From assembly GCF_003254565.1 (NCBI RefSeq), contig NZ_QJRI01000165.1, positions 1-64,000 of the forward strand: a DNA stretch of 64,000 bases, read 5' to 3'. The notes beneath the pieces were generated by a model. It saw only the letters and a list, made by a program, of their open reading frames with translations, made no database searches and was not told the origin of the DNA. Below are positions 33,670-42,924 of this stretch, piece after piece. A program made the position numbers and the translations under genes. The stretch comes from Flavobacterium nitrogenifigens (GTDB lineage: Bacteria; Bacteroidota; Bacteroidia; Flavobacteriales; Flavobacteriaceae). How positions within the stretch are numbered: the first letter of the stretch is position 1; the number at the start of each line of letters is the position of its first letter.

Positions 33670-34866
33670 TTATTTGATCAAGTTTACACCATCAACTGTT
33701 GCCCAAGCTCCAGGAGTTAATGTAGCTCCAGTAGCAGTAGTACTAGTTGACCAGTTTGTTGCAGGAACAAAACTAGCAGCAGATAATGTAAAAGTAGCCT
33801 GTCCTGAAATAAAAGTAATAGGAGAGTTAGTGATTTTTACGTTGTTTAATTTGATTTTTCCACCAGCAACTTGGTGATCGTAAGTAACTTTATCTAATAT
33901 TTGTAACACACCACCATTGAATGCTGTAGGAGAAGTTTGACTAACATAACCATCGATTACGATATTACTGTAGTCTCCATTTCCTTCTTTTTTAAATTGA
34001 ATAGCATCCAATTGAATTTCTTTTTGCTCTTCTGTAACTGTACCTGCAGCTCTTTTTAGAGTGATATTAGTTACTTTTGGAAAAAATGCATTGTTGTTTG
34101 AAGAAGCTTCAATTTCCATACCATAGTTTCCTTTATCAACTTGGTAAGCATACCAGTTTGTATTTGCTTGACCTTGCCATCCATCTTGCCAGTCAAATGA
34201 ATCATCATAGTTTCCGTAAGAAATAGCGTTTGTCATACTTACAGTTCCTCCGAAGAATTCGAATCCGTCATCAGCACCTTTGTAAGCTACTAAGTGATCT
34301 AAAGTTGTTCCTGAACCTACTGAGTAAAAAGTAAAACCATTGTTCTCTTTTTGACCGTCAGCTAATTTTGAACCTGCATATTCTACTCTTGTATATACTA
34401 AAGATCCACCATTGTGAGTAGGATTTGTACCTCCGTAAGATGTGTTATTTCCGTCTTCAGATGTTGAAGTCGATCCTCCACCAGCTACTTTTACAGGAGC
34501 ATCACCATACATAATGATTCCTCCCCAAGATCCTGGAACTTTTGATTTTTCTGTAAATACTACTGGTTTGTCAGCAGTTCCTTTTGTAATTAATTTTGCG
34601 CCTTTTAAAACAACTAATGCGTTGTCTCCAGTAGCTTTATCGATAGTAATTGTTGATCCTGCTTCAAAAGTTACAGTTACACCCTCGTTGATTTTTACAA
34701 TACCTTTTAAAGTGTAGTTACCTAAAGCGTAAGTTTTGTTTGCAGTGATTGGACCAGTGATTTCGCCTGTTGCAGGTTGTGGAGCAGGAGTTGGATCATC
34801 ACTACTTGAGCAAGAATTTAAAAATAATCCTGTAGCAAGTGCTAAAGCAAAAAATTTAGTTTTCAT
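33670..34866 (-). CDS. Beta-helix-like lipoprotein of the phosphate locus
   Basis: 398 aa. The lipobox LFLNSC is followed by SSSDDPTPAPQP, an acidic and Pro-rich linker fitting surface export. The body repeats short beta strands with Gly/Asn/Asp turns (VTVTFEAGSTITIDKATGDNALVVLKGAKLITKGT, VYTRVEYAGSK, FTFYSVGSGTTLDHLVAYKGADDGFEFFGGTV), as in right-handed beta-helix proteins. No enzyme signature was recognised. It lies 199 bp downstream of a TonB receptor on the same strand (with a terminator between), near phoB/phoR and a porin. A role in binding or cell-surface processing of a phosphorylated substrate is inference. Confidence 0.75.
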   Translation of the reverse strand: MKTKFFALALATGLFLNSCSSSDDPTPAPQPATGEITGPITANKTYALGNYTLKGIVKINEGVTVTFEAGSTITIDKATGDNALVVLKGAKLITKGTADKPVVFTEKSKVPGSWGGIIMYGDAPVKVAGGGSTSTSEDGNNTSYGGTNPTHNGGSLVYTRVEYAGSKLADGQKENNGFTFYSVGSGTTLDHLVAYKGADDGFEFFGGTVSMTNAISYGNYDDSFDWQDGWQGQANTNWYAYQVDKGNYGMEIEASSNNNAFFPKVTNITLKRAAGTVTEEQKEIQLDAIQFKKEGNGDYSNIVIDGYVSQTSPTAFNGGVLQILDKVTYDHQVAGGKIKLNNVKITNSPITFISGQATFTLSAASFVPATNWSTSTTATGATLTPGAWATVDGVNLIK

Positions 34867-35017
34867 AGTTTTTGTGTTGTATTATTCGTTTTTATTTTTG
34901 TCAAAAGTAGAACGGAAATCTCTTTAGGAGGTTATCTCAATATTACATTACAGTTATCAAAAAACAACCAAAATGTGAAGAGAATGTTAAGGGATTTTTT
35001 ACAATAGTTTATGAATA

Positions 35018-35045
35018 AAAAAGCTCCAGATATCTGGAGCTTTCA
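35018..35045 (-). terminator. Terminator of the large TonB receptor gene
   Basis: Perfect 24-bp palindrome of AAAGCTCCAGAT and its complement (35020-35043), with a T run on the minus strand. Confidence 0.85.
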
Positions 35046-35065
35046 TTTTTATATTTATTTGGGTA

Positions 35066-37879
35066 CTAAAAAGTATATCCTAGTTTTACAGAGAAACCAA
35101 CTCCTTTTTTATAACTATTAGCCAATAATGATTCTTCAGCTACTTTTATAGTTCCATCGTTTCCAAATTCACGTTTTCTCCATGAATTTAAAATGTTATC
35201 AGCAGTGAATTTTACATCAAAGTGCTCAGAAACTTTGCTTCCCCATACAAAATCCAATTGCTGCACAGGCAACTCATAGATATTGTCTTGGCCATTGGTT
35301 CCTACAGCATATATTCTTTTTCCAAAAACACCATACACTAATGAAACAGTGTTCGACCAATCATTGCTGAAATTAAATTCATATTTTAAATCTGAATTTA
35401 CTAACCAGTTTGATGCACCCTGAAGTGATCTTGATTGATGCGTTTCAATGGAAGGTTTTACAGTAATTATGCCGTCCTCATCGATAGATTCAAAAGTTGG
35501 GCTTACAGTAACTTTTGATGACATCAAAGTAGCATTTAATCCCCATGAAAAATTATCTAATTTTTCGCTGATTCTTTCTAAACCAAGGATTAATTCAGCT
35601 TCCATTCCAAATATGTTGGCACTTTCAGAATTTAGAAAAGTAGTAACTGTTCCTGTTGTTGCGTTTGAGATGAACGTTTTTTCAATTGGATTGACAATGT
35701 GTTTTCCAAATATTCCAACAGCAATCATTTCTTTAGTCGTTGGGAACAGCTCATATTTTAAGTCAGCATTGTAATTGTCACTGTTTTTCAAAATTGAATT
35801 TCCTTGAGTTGAAGTTCCGTCAGCATTAATGAAAGATATAGGGAAAGCCTCCATGATAACTGGTTTGGTGTATGTTTTGCTTGCTGCTAAACGAATGTTG
35901 GCGGTGTCAGTAAGCAAATACTTAAGATTTACTGATGGTAAAAAATAAGCATTATCATATTTTAATACTCTGAAAGGAGCATCAAAAGAACCTAATGTTC
36001 TGTAATGAGTTTCCTTAAGAGTGCTTTCAAATCGAATTCCAGCGTTTGCTTCAAGTTTCTCTCCAAATTTTAAAAACAAATTAGCATACCCTGCATTAGC
36101 CATTTCGTCAAGTTTCACTTTGTAAGTAGCATTAGAGTTTTCGCTAAAAGACATTTTATTAGCTGAAATGTCGCTGATTATTTGAGTATCTATATTATTT
36201 ATGCTTGAAGAAAAACCATCATTTCCAGTACTTGAAACAAAACGGTATGAAGATTCCATCTTAGATCCGCTGCCATTATATCCAACTGTTAATTTGTTTT
36301 GTTTGTCATTTTTTCCGAATTTCAAATTATACTCTACTAATGCTGAATAAAAAGAATTACCATCAACAGTCAAATATTGGCGTAGGAAATTATTTGCTCC
36401 ATAAGAAGAACTTATCATATCATCGCCTGTTTTAAGACCAGAGAAAAACTTTCTGTCTGGCTGCTCATATTTTGTAGTAGCAAAAGAGGCTCCAGCTTTA
36501 ATAGTCTGGTTTTTATCTTTGGTTATTGCGTATTCACCCAATAATTGAGCATTCAAATAATCACTTTTGTCTAATTGATTGGTACGGATAAATCCATTTT
36601 CAGCAGCTGTTCCTCCTGATGGCCCGTATTGATCTTTTATAGAGTTTAAGGTAGTTCTGATGTATAATGTGTTGAATGATAACTTAAGTCTTTCGTTGCC
36701 GTAGTTTAAACCAACTAATGCTGAGTTTGTGGTTTTGAAACGATAATCAGTGGTGATAAAATTGTTTACATACTTAGATCCAGAAGACTGTAAATCGATA
36801 GTTCTGTCAACTCCTTCTCTTATTGAAAAATTATTGTCGTAATTTATAGAAAGAAGGTACGAGAAAACATTATTATTACTCAAATCGAATTTCTCGGCAT
36901 GCAAAAGGTTGATACTTGTGTTCAAAGGGCTTTTAGATTGACTTACATTAAAACCTTTGTCTCCACTTACAGAGTTTAAAGCCTGGTCAGTTGTGAAAGT
37001 TTGTCTCGTTGCCTGATCTCCAAGAAAACTTGGTAATTGTCTGTCTTTACCATTAAATCCGAAGAAACCTGAAGCGCTATCTGCATCTCCAGAAAGCAAG
37101 AAATCTTTGAAACTGTTTCCGGTTGTATAACCTGCTCCAATATTTATTTTCGTAATGCTTTTTGTTGGTTTTGAAGTTTGAATATTAAAAGTACCTCCAG
37201 CAAAATCACCATAAATGTTTGGATTAAATGTTTTGTACACATCAATTACTCCAACAATATTTGTTGGAAACAAATCCAAAGCAATAATTTTATTGAATGG
37301 GCTGTTTGTTGGTGCAGCCAAATCATTAATCAATAAATTATTATATCGGTCTTCCAGTCCACGTACAAATATTCCACGAGAATCTACTTTTGTGATTCCA
37401 GTAATTTTAGTTAAACCTTCCTCAACATCGCTTACACCTTTTCGAGACATTTCTTGTGCACCAATACTTTGTTTAATTACAACAGCATTCTTTTGATCTA
37501 AAAGTAAAGCGGTTTCTTTTTCTTTGTTGGCTGTTGATTTTACCACTACATCTTTAAGTGTATAGCTTCCAGACGTAAGTCCTTTATTAACAGTTACAGT
37601 TTCGTTTGCTTTTACGGCAACCGGAGCTTCTACAGATTCATATCCTAGGAAACTAAAGATTAAAGTATAACTTCCAGGATTTACGCTTAAGGAATATTTC
37701 CCGTCTACGTCGGTATTTACGCTAATATTTGTACCTTTAACTAAAACATTAGCAAATGGCAACGCTTCGTTGTTCATATCCTTGTCAGTTAGAACTCCAG
37801 AAATCGTACCTTTGTTTTGCGCGATCGAAATCGTACAGATAAATAATGCAATAAAGAGAAATCTTAAATTGAATTTCAT
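35066..37879 (-). CDS. TonB-dependent receptor with carboxypeptidase-like N-terminal domain
   Basis: 937 aa. The signal peptide ends near SIAQ. A CarboxypepD_reg-like domain (about 22-105) carries GVLTDKDMNNEALPFANVLVKGTN and DVDGKYSLSV. The plug (about 120-235) has SRKGVSDVEEGLTKITGITKVDSRGIFVRGLEDRYNNLLINDL and GTFNIQTSKP. The large barrel ends in GVGFSVKLGYTF. It is not a SusC-type receptor with an adjacent SusD; its partner is more likely the beta-helix lipoprotein. It is divergent from phoB. TAACAA/TAACAT repeats on its coding strand (37948-37996) resemble the repeats ahead of the porin, suggesting PhoB control and a phosphorylated ligand. Confidence 0.9.
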   Translation of the reverse strand: MKFNLRFLFIALFICTISIAQNKGTISGVLTDKDMNNEALPFANVLVKGTNISVNTDVDGKYSLSVNPGSYTLIFSFLGYESVEAPVAVKANETVTVNKGLTSGSYTLKDVVVKSTANKEKETALLLDQKNAVVIKQSIGAQEMSRKGVSDVEEGLTKITGITKVDSRGIFVRGLEDRYNNLLINDLAAPTNSPFNKIIALDLFPTNIVGVIDVYKTFNPNIYGDFAGGTFNIQTSKPTKSITKINIGAGYTTGNSFKDFLLSGDADSASGFFGFNGKDRQLPSFLGDQATRQTFTTDQALNSVSGDKGFNVSQSKSPLNTSINLLHAEKFDLSNNNVFSYLLSINYDNNFSIREGVDRTIDLQSSGSKYVNNFITTDYRFKTTNSALVGLNYGNERLKLSFNTLYIRTTLNSIKDQYGPSGGTAAENGFIRTNQLDKSDYLNAQLLGEYAITKDKNQTIKAGASFATTKYEQPDRKFFSGLKTGDDMISSSYGANNFLRQYLTVDGNSFYSALVEYNLKFGKNDKQNKLTVGYNGSGSKMESSYRFVSSTGNDGFSSSINNIDTQIISDISANKMSFSENSNATYKVKLDEMANAGYANLFLKFGEKLEANAGIRFESTLKETHYRTLGSFDAPFRVLKYDNAYFLPSVNLKYLLTDTANIRLAASKTYTKPVIMEAFPISFINADGTSTQGNSILKNSDNYNADLKYELFPTTKEMIAVGIFGKHIVNPIEKTFISNATTGTVTTFLNSESANIFGMEAELILGLERISEKLDNFSWGLNATLMSSKVTVSPTFESIDEDGIITVKPSIETHQSRSLQGASNWLVNSDLKYEFNFSNDWSNTVSLVYGVFGKRIYAVGTNGQDNIYELPVQQLDFVWGSKVSEHFDVKFTADNILNSWRKREFGNDGTIKVAEESLLANSYKKGVGFSVKLGYTF

Positions 37880-37947
37880 TTTTTTTCAGTGTTGTGTTTG
37901 TGTCTTATTATTTTTGTGCAAAGAAAGAACCGCTCTGTGAAGTCCAT

Positions 37948-37996
37948 GTTACCGACTTGTTATGTTTTTGTGTTGTTAAGATTATCAAATTGTTAC
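37948..37996 (-). promoter_or_regulatory. TAACAA/T repeats upstream of the large TonB receptor
   Basis: Four TAACAA or TAACAT words on the minus strand at 37948-37953, 37958-37963, 37974-37979 and 37991-37996. Spacings are 10, 16 and 17 bp, less regular than at the porin. They are candidate PhoB sites only. Confidence 0.35.
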
Positions 37997-38122
37997 GAGA
38001 TTAAATTACGGTTAACACCATTTTTTAAAGGTTCTTTTGTTAGTATATTTACCCTGTGAAATAAGAAATATCGAATGTTTAATGAAGAAGTTTCGATATA
38101 AAAATCTCAATTTTTGCTATTT

Positions 38123-38806
38123 ATGAAAAAAACACAAACTAAGATTTTATTAGTTGACGACGAACCAGATATCTTAGAAATCGTTGGCTATAACCTTGCT
38201 CAGGAAGGCTATCAGATTGTTACAGCTTCTAACGGAAAAGATGCTATAGCAAAAGCGCAGAAAGAGCTGCCAGAACTAATCATTATGGACGTGATGATGG
38301 CAGAAATGGACGGAATGGAGGCTTGCGAGCATATTAGAAAAATTCCAGAATTAAATAATGTTATCATAACATTCCTTACAGCAAGAAGCGAAGATTATTC
38401 TCAAGTAGCTGGTTTCGATGCAGGTGCCGACGACTATATAACCAAACCTATTAAGCCAAAATTATTGGTGTCTAAAGTAAAGGCGCTGTTAAGAAGGTTA
38501 AAAGAGCAAGAAGTTGTTACAGATACTTTAAATGTAGGCGGAATCGAAATTAACCGTGAGGAATACAAAATCATAAAAGGCAATGTAGAAATTGCTTTGC
38601 CAAGAAAAGAATTCGAATTATTTTATCTATTGGCTTCAAAACCAGGAAAAGTTTTTAAAAGAGACGAAATCTTGGATAAAGTTTGGGGCAATGAAGTTGT
38701 GGTTGGAGGAAGAACAATCGATGTTCACATCAGAAAACTGCGCGAAAAAATAGGCGAAGACCTTTTTAAAACCATAAAAGGTGTAGGCTATAAATTTGAA
38801 GTTTAG
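38123..38806 (+). CDS. phoB: PhoB-type response regulator
   Basis: 227 aa from the ATG at 38123; an upstream in-frame TTG at 38114 adds three unlikely residues. The receiver domain has LLVDDEPDILE, phosphoacceptor Asp56 in LIIMDVMMAEMDG and the Lys of YITKPIKPKLL. The OmpR-type winged helix has LPRKEFELFYLLASKPGKVFKRDEILDKVWGNEVVVGGRTIDVHIRKLREKIG. It would activate phosphate-starvation genes. It is followed by a hairpin (38900-38949) before phoR. The assignment to PhoB rests on the PhoR-like partner, the neighbouring O/P porin and general sequence. Confidence 0.85.
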   Translation: MKKTQTKILLVDDEPDILEIVGYNLAQEGYQIVTASNGKDAIAKAQKELPELIIMDVMMAEMDGMEACEHIRKIPELNNVIITFLTARSEDYSQVAGFDAGADDYITKPIKPKLLVSKVKALLRRLKEQEVVTDTLNVGGIEINREEYKIIKGNVEIALPRKEFELFYLLASKPGKVFKRDEILDKVWGNEVVVGGRTIDVHIRKLREKIGEDLFKTIKGVGYKFEV

Positions 38807-38817
38807 ATTTTGAAGAT

Positions 38818-38855
38818 GCTAAGGTTCTAAGATACTAAGTTGCTAGGGCACTTAG
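38818..38855. repeat. Inverted CTTAG octamer array
   Basis: GCTAAGGT/TCTAAGAT/ACTAAGTT octamers begin 11 bp after the phoB stop codon. They are the reverse complement of the leuS-leader type. Confidence 0.9.
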
Positions 38856-38899
38856 TTTTTAAACCCATTCAAATTCTTTTAAAAATATTCAATACATTT

Positions 38900-38949
38900 A
38901 AACCATATAAGAATTGAAGCTCTACAATCTTCATTTTCTTATATGGTTT
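38900..38949 (+). terminator. Hairpin between phoB and phoR
   Basis: Perfect 14-bp stem AAACCATATAAGAA / TTCTTATATGGTTT with a 22-nt loop followed by TTGAG rather than a long T run. It may end or attenuate phoB transcription, so phoR could have separate expression. Confidence 0.6.
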
Positions 38950-39047
38950 TTGAGTTATTCATTTTTTGTTTTTTTAATTCATTCATAAGAAGACAACTTA
39001 AAAACAAAACTTAATTTCCTTAATTTCTTAATGGTTCAATTTTTTCA

Positions 39048-40133
39048 ATGAAGATTAATTTTAAAAAAACATACAAATTCGCCATAAAATCGGCATTGTA
39101 TATCAGTCTCTTTACAACGGGATTTGTGCTGATATTAATGTCATTATTTTATAAAAATCAATTAAAACATCAGGTTGCATTTGGAATAATTTTCATTATT
39201 GCAATCTATATTTTCTCTTTTTTGGTTTTGCAATATCGCGTAGAACGGTTTATTTACCGAAGAGTGAAGAAAATCTACGATGAGGTTTCACTGTTAGAAT
39301 CAACGACATTGATTAATCAGCCGATTAATACTGATATGGAAACACTTTCGCGTGAAGTGAAAAAGTTTGCGACAGATAAAAAGCTTGAAATCGAAATGCT
39401 CGAAATTCGTGAACAATATAGAAGAGAGTTTTTAGGAAACGTTTCGCACGAACTGAAAACACCTTTGTTTACCGTTCAAGGCTATGTTTCGACTTTGCTT
39501 GACGGCGCAATGGACGATAAAAATATCAGAAAAAAATATTTAAAACGTGCCGAAAAAGGAGTAGAGCGTCTTATTTATATAGTAGAAGATCTGGATATGA
39601 TTACCAAATTAGAATCGGGAGATTTAGATTTGAACATGACAGATTTTGATATTGTTGAATTAATTCAAAATGTTTTCGAATTGCTTGAAATGAAAGCCGA
39701 CAAAAAGAAAATTAAATTGGCTTTTGAAAGTAAAAATGTGCAGTCTGTAATGATTCGAGGAGATCAAGATAGAATTCAGCAAGTGTTGGAAAATCTAATT
39801 GTCAATTCTATTAAATACGGAAAAGAAGGCGGTCTGACTGAAGTTGGTGTTGTAAACTTAACGAAGAAAAAAGTCTTAATACGTATTAGCGATAACGGAG
39901 AAGGCGTTGAAAAACAAAACATTCCAAGACTTTTTGAGCGTTTTTACCGAGTGGATAAAAGCGGAACTCGATCTGAAGGCGGTTCTGGTTTAGGATTGGC
40001 GATTGTAAAGCATATTATTGAGGCGCATAAAGAGAAAGTTTATGTAGAAAGTGAGTTCGGAATTGGCTCAGAATTCTCTTTTACACTCGAAAAAGCAAAT
40101 AAAACAGTGAAAACTGACGTTAAAAAATCGTAA
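39048..40133 (+). CDS. phoR: PhoR-type sensor histidine kinase
   Basis: 361 aa. Two membrane segments (about 14-35 and 44-62) with almost no periplasmic loop, as in PhoR. A linker of about 60 residues precedes the phosphoacceptor REFLGNVSHELKTPLFTVQGYV with His134. The HATPase domain has NLIVNSIKYGKEG, ISDNGEGVEKQNIPRLFERFYRVDKSG and GSGLGLAIVKHIIEAHKEKV. It partners PhoB, whose gene is 241 bp upstream. Its last codons form the left arm of a terminator, and the stop codon lies in that hairpin. Confidence 0.88.
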   Translation: MKINFKKTYKFAIKSALYISLFTTGFVLILMSLFYKNQLKHQVAFGIIFIIAIYIFSFLVLQYRVERFIYRRVKKIYDEVSLLESTTLINQPINTDMETLSREVKKFATDKKLEIEMLEIREQYRREFLGNVSHELKTPLFTVQGYVSTLLDGAMDDKNIRKKYLKRAEKGVERLIYIVEDLDMITKLESGDLDLNMTDFDIVELIQNVFELLEMKADKKKIKLAFESKNVQSVMIRGDQDRIQQVLENLIVNSIKYGKEGGLTEVGVVNLTKKKVLIRISDNGEGVEKQNIPRLFERFYRVDKSGTRSEGGSGLGLAIVKHIIEAHKEKVYVESEFGIGSEFSFTLEKANKTVKTDVKKS

Positions 40134-40146
40134 CGTCAGTTTTGCT
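40110..40146 (+). terminator. phoR terminator overlapping the stop codon
   Basis: AAACTGACGTT (40111-40121) / AACGTCAGTTT (40132-40142). The TAA stop at 40131-40133 is partly in the right arm, so a terminating ribosome would cover the hairpin. Confidence 0.75.
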
Positions 40147-40200
40147 AAAAGCCCTAAAACAAAGGTGTTTAACGATAAATAAACATTACAATTTAGGTCA

Positions 40201-40250
40201 TAACATTAAATTTTTATTATAGTAACATCTGGTTAATGATTTCTTAACAT
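40201..40250 (+). promoter_or_regulatory. Candidate Pho boxes: TAACAT repeated every 22 bp
   Basis: TAACAT occurs at 40201-40206, 40223-40228 and 40245-40250, exactly 22 bp apart, with a weaker TTAATG near the midpoint of the last interval. An 11-bp periodicity is the known geometry of PhoB tandem sites. It lies directly ahead of the porin gene. Confidence 0.5.
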
Positions 40251-40296
40251 AGGTGCTCCATCTTTGCATCCTGAAATTAAGGGAATTACAGAACTA

Positions 40297-41607
40297 ATGA
40301 TAAAAAGAAAACTATTGGCAGTTTTATTACTGCTAACTTGTGCTGCCAATGCACAAGAAACAAATAAGCAAGAGCTAAATAAGCAGGATGTAAAAAACGA
40401 AGTAATGCGTATTTTAGATTCTATAAACAAAGCAAAACTTCCAGAAACTAAATCTGGAGGAGGAGTTGAAGAACATTGGTATGATAGAATCTCTTTGAGA
40501 GGTTATGCGCAAATTAGATACAATGGTCTATTTTCGACAAACGATAAAGTTTCGTGCGAGCAATGTGATAGATCTTGGGGGACAACTTCGACAGCTCCAG
40601 ATGCAAAAGCAAACAACGGACTTTTTATTCGCCGTGCCCGTTTAGTGTTTTCTGGACAAGTGCATCCAAATGTGTTTTTCTACTTTCAGCCTGATTTTGC
40701 GAGTTCGCCGTCAAGCGGAATTAATAACTTCGTTCAGATTCGTGACTTGTATTTTGATCTTTCTTTTGATAAGAAAAAAGAATATAGAGTACGTGTTGGA
40801 CAGAGTAAAATTCCATACGGATTTGAAAACATGCAATCTAGTTCACAGCGTTTAACTCTAGACCGCGCCGATGCAATCAATAGCTCAATCTTAAATGAGC
40901 GTGATTTAGGAATATTCTTTTATTGGGCTCCAGCCGAAATCAGACAGCGTTTTGAAATGCTAGTTAAAGATGGTTACAAAGGTTCTGGAGATTTTGGTGT
41001 TTTTGCCTTTGGAGTTTACAACGGCCAGATTGCTAATAAATTGGATGGAAACAGAGATTTGAATGTCGTAACAAGAGTATCATATCCTTTTGTTATTGGA
41101 AGCCAAATTATAGAACCTGGAATTCAGGCGTATACTGGTAAATGGGCTTTTACGGGAGAAGTTTCGCCAGGAGTTACGGTTAACGATCCGCAATATGTAA
41201 AAGATCAGAGAGTTGGAGCGACTTTCGTTTTATATCCAAGACCATTCGGAATCCAAACTGAATACAACATCGGAACTGGGCCTCGATACAATACGCTTAC
41301 CAAAAATATTGACCAAACCGATTTGAACGGAGGCTATGTTTTGTTAAACTATAAATGGGATCTTAAAAAACAGCGTATTTATCCTTTCGCTAAATTTCAA
41401 TATTATGACGGAGGGAAAAAATATGAAAAAGATGCTAGAAGTTACGTAGTTAGAGATTACGAATTTGGTGTAGAATGGCAACCAATCAAAGCATTTGAAC
41501 TTACAGCAGAATACGTTGTAGCAGATCGAACTTTTGAAGATAGCGCACTGCCAATAAACAGACAGCAAGGAAATGTACTAAGATTACAAGTGCAGTTTAA
41601 CTTCTAA
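40297..41607 (+). CDS. Phosphate-selective porin O/P family protein
   Basis: 436 aa from the ATG at 40297, which starts a clear signal peptide ending at AANAQ; an upstream TTG frame adds 11 unlikely residues. After a coiled-coil-like segment (about 20-50), the barrel shows SLRGYAQIRYNG, FIRRARLVFSGQVHPNVFFYFQPDFAS, YRVRVGQSKIPYGFENMQSSSQRLTLDRAD and a terminal VLRLQVQFNF. This is the OprO/OprP family pattern, channels for phosphate or polyphosphate. It follows phoR after a terminator, with putative Pho boxes 47-96 bp upstream of its start. Confidence 0.9.
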   Translation: MIKRKLLAVLLLLTCAANAQETNKQELNKQDVKNEVMRILDSINKAKLPETKSGGGVEEHWYDRISLRGYAQIRYNGLFSTNDKVSCEQCDRSWGTTSTAPDAKANNGLFIRRARLVFSGQVHPNVFFYFQPDFASSPSSGINNFVQIRDLYFDLSFDKKKEYRVRVGQSKIPYGFENMQSSSQRLTLDRADAINSSILNERDLGIFFYWAPAEIRQRFEMLVKDGYKGSGDFGVFAFGVYNGQIANKLDGNRDLNVVTRVSYPFVIGSQIIEPGIQAYTGKWAFTGEVSPGVTVNDPQYVKDQRVGATFVLYPRPFGIQTEYNIGTGPRYNTLTKNIDQTDLNGGYVLLNYKWDLKKQRIYPFAKFQYYDGGKKYEKDARSYVVRDYEFGVEWQPIKAFELTAEYVVADRTFEDSALPINRQQGNVLRLQVQFNF

Positions 41608-41614
41608 AATCAGT

Positions 41615-41765
41615 ACGCAGATAAAACGGATTCGCTTTCGCGAAGACACTGATAAAAACTGAAAAACCTCCAGCTTTAGCTGGAGGTTTTTTTATAGGAA
41701 GAAACAATAGATATAATCCGTATAATCTGCGTCTTTGCGATAGCAAACCCGTTTCATCCGCGTTC
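41615..41765. repeat. ACGCAGAT bracket around a terminator
   Basis: ACGCAGATAAAACGGATTCG with GCGAAGAC (41615-41648) faces an inverted version (about 41718-41765, with ATAATCTGCGTCTTTGCGAT). Between them is the hairpin at 41663-41690. Confidence 0.75.
41663..41693. terminator. Bidirectional terminator after the porin
   Basis: AAAACCTCCAGCT / AGCTGGAGGTTTT with a 2-nt loop and a run of T; it serves the convergent genes on both sides. Confidence 0.85.
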
Positions 41766-41767
41766 AA

Positions 41768-42847
41768 TTACGCAGTTTTGTCTTCAAAAACCTTAAATAG
41801 CGAATCCCAGTCAATATTGTTTTCAAATTGAGACAATCCTTTAAAAGACTTTACTTTTGATAAGTCTCCAATGGTAAAATCATCCTGCATGGCATACGGC
41901 ACAAGATTTTCTTCCTGCAGTTTTATCGCCAGATATTCCTGTTCATATTGTCCAGGTGTCGGAATAAAAAAGGCCTTTTTACCCAGCTTCGCCAAATCCA
42001 TAACAGTAGTATAACCCGAACGGCACAATACAAACTCACTTTCGTTAAAAGTCTGTTCCAGCTGTTTCGAGTTCATGAAATTATAATAAGTGACATTTCC
42101 AGCCTGCCATTTTTCTTGTGACTTTTCTACTTTTCCTTGTACAAAAACCACTTTTCCAGGATATTTTGCCGCTTCTTTCTGCAGTTTTTCGTCTAAAAAA
42201 GTACGTTGAGGTTCTGGCCCAGACAATATAATCATCATATCATATATTTTGGGCGTATCCTTTTTCTTCATACGACTTAACGGGCCAATATATTTTAGAT
42301 TCAGTTCATTGTTTTTTAAATGGCCTAAATCTCCCGTTAGGTTTGTTTTTTCATTAGAATCTGGAACCCAGCATTCATTGTATTTTTTAATAAAATGCTG
42401 ATGACATTTACTCGTAAACCAAGTTGTGTTTCCTGTCATTACATTCAATTGGTGCGTAATAAAAACAGAAGGCACTTTTTTACTGATAACTCCCAATCTA
42501 TTGTCCGAAATTATACCGTCAATGCCGTGCTTTTTTACCCAATGATTCACCATTTTTTTCTCATCGAGAATAGCGGTAATCATCTTCGGAAGGTTTTTAA
42601 TCAGCTTCCATTTAAAGTTTTTGCCATTCTTTGCATATTCAATATGATAAGAAGGCAATTCTAAAGTTTGTATATAAGGAAATTCTTTTCGTAATAGAGC
42701 CAGCGCAACACCGTCGGAAGCGATAATCGGAATATAATTATTCTCCTGAAGCGCCTTGATAATAGGAATGCATCGAGTGGCATGTCCAAGTCCCCAATTT
42801 AATGGAGCCACTAAAATAGTTTTATTCGCAGAATAATCTATGCTCAT
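41768..42847 (-). CDS. MurG-like glycosyltransferase (GT-B fold)
   Basis: 359 aa from the ATG at 42847 (a GTG three codons earlier is possible). The N-terminus TILVAPLNWGLGHATRCIPIIKALQENNYIPIIASDG and the C-terminal LSGPEPQRTFLDEKL, FVLCRSGYTTVMDLAKLGKKAFFIPTPGQYEQEYLA match the GT-B architecture of MurG and related nucleotide-sugar transferases. It is not MurG itself, since the lipid I-binding pattern is not evident. The acceptor is unknown. No signal peptide; peripheral membrane location is plausible. It is a single gene, convergent with the porin. Confidence 0.82.
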   Translation of the reverse strand: MSIDYSANKTILVAPLNWGLGHATRCIPIIKALQENNYIPIIASDGVALALLRKEFPYIQTLELPSYHIEYAKNGKNFKWKLIKNLPKMITAILDEKKMVNHWVKKHGIDGIISDNRLGVISKKVPSVFITHQLNVMTGNTTWFTSKCHQHFIKKYNECWVPDSNEKTNLTGDLGHLKNNELNLKYIGPLSRMKKKDTPKIYDMMIILSGPEPQRTFLDEKLQKEAAKYPGKVVFVQGKVEKSQEKWQAGNVTYYNFMNSKQLEQTFNESEFVLCRSGYTTVMDLAKLGKKAFFIPTPGQYEQEYLAIKLQEENLVPYAMQDDFTIGDLSKVKSFKGLSQFENNIDWDSLFKVFEDKTA

Positions 42848-42924
42848 TTTTAACACGTTTTTAAAAACGAAGATAGAAAAATATGTTTTTTATGTTATTT
42901 CGAAGGTATTACGAAATTATTAAT

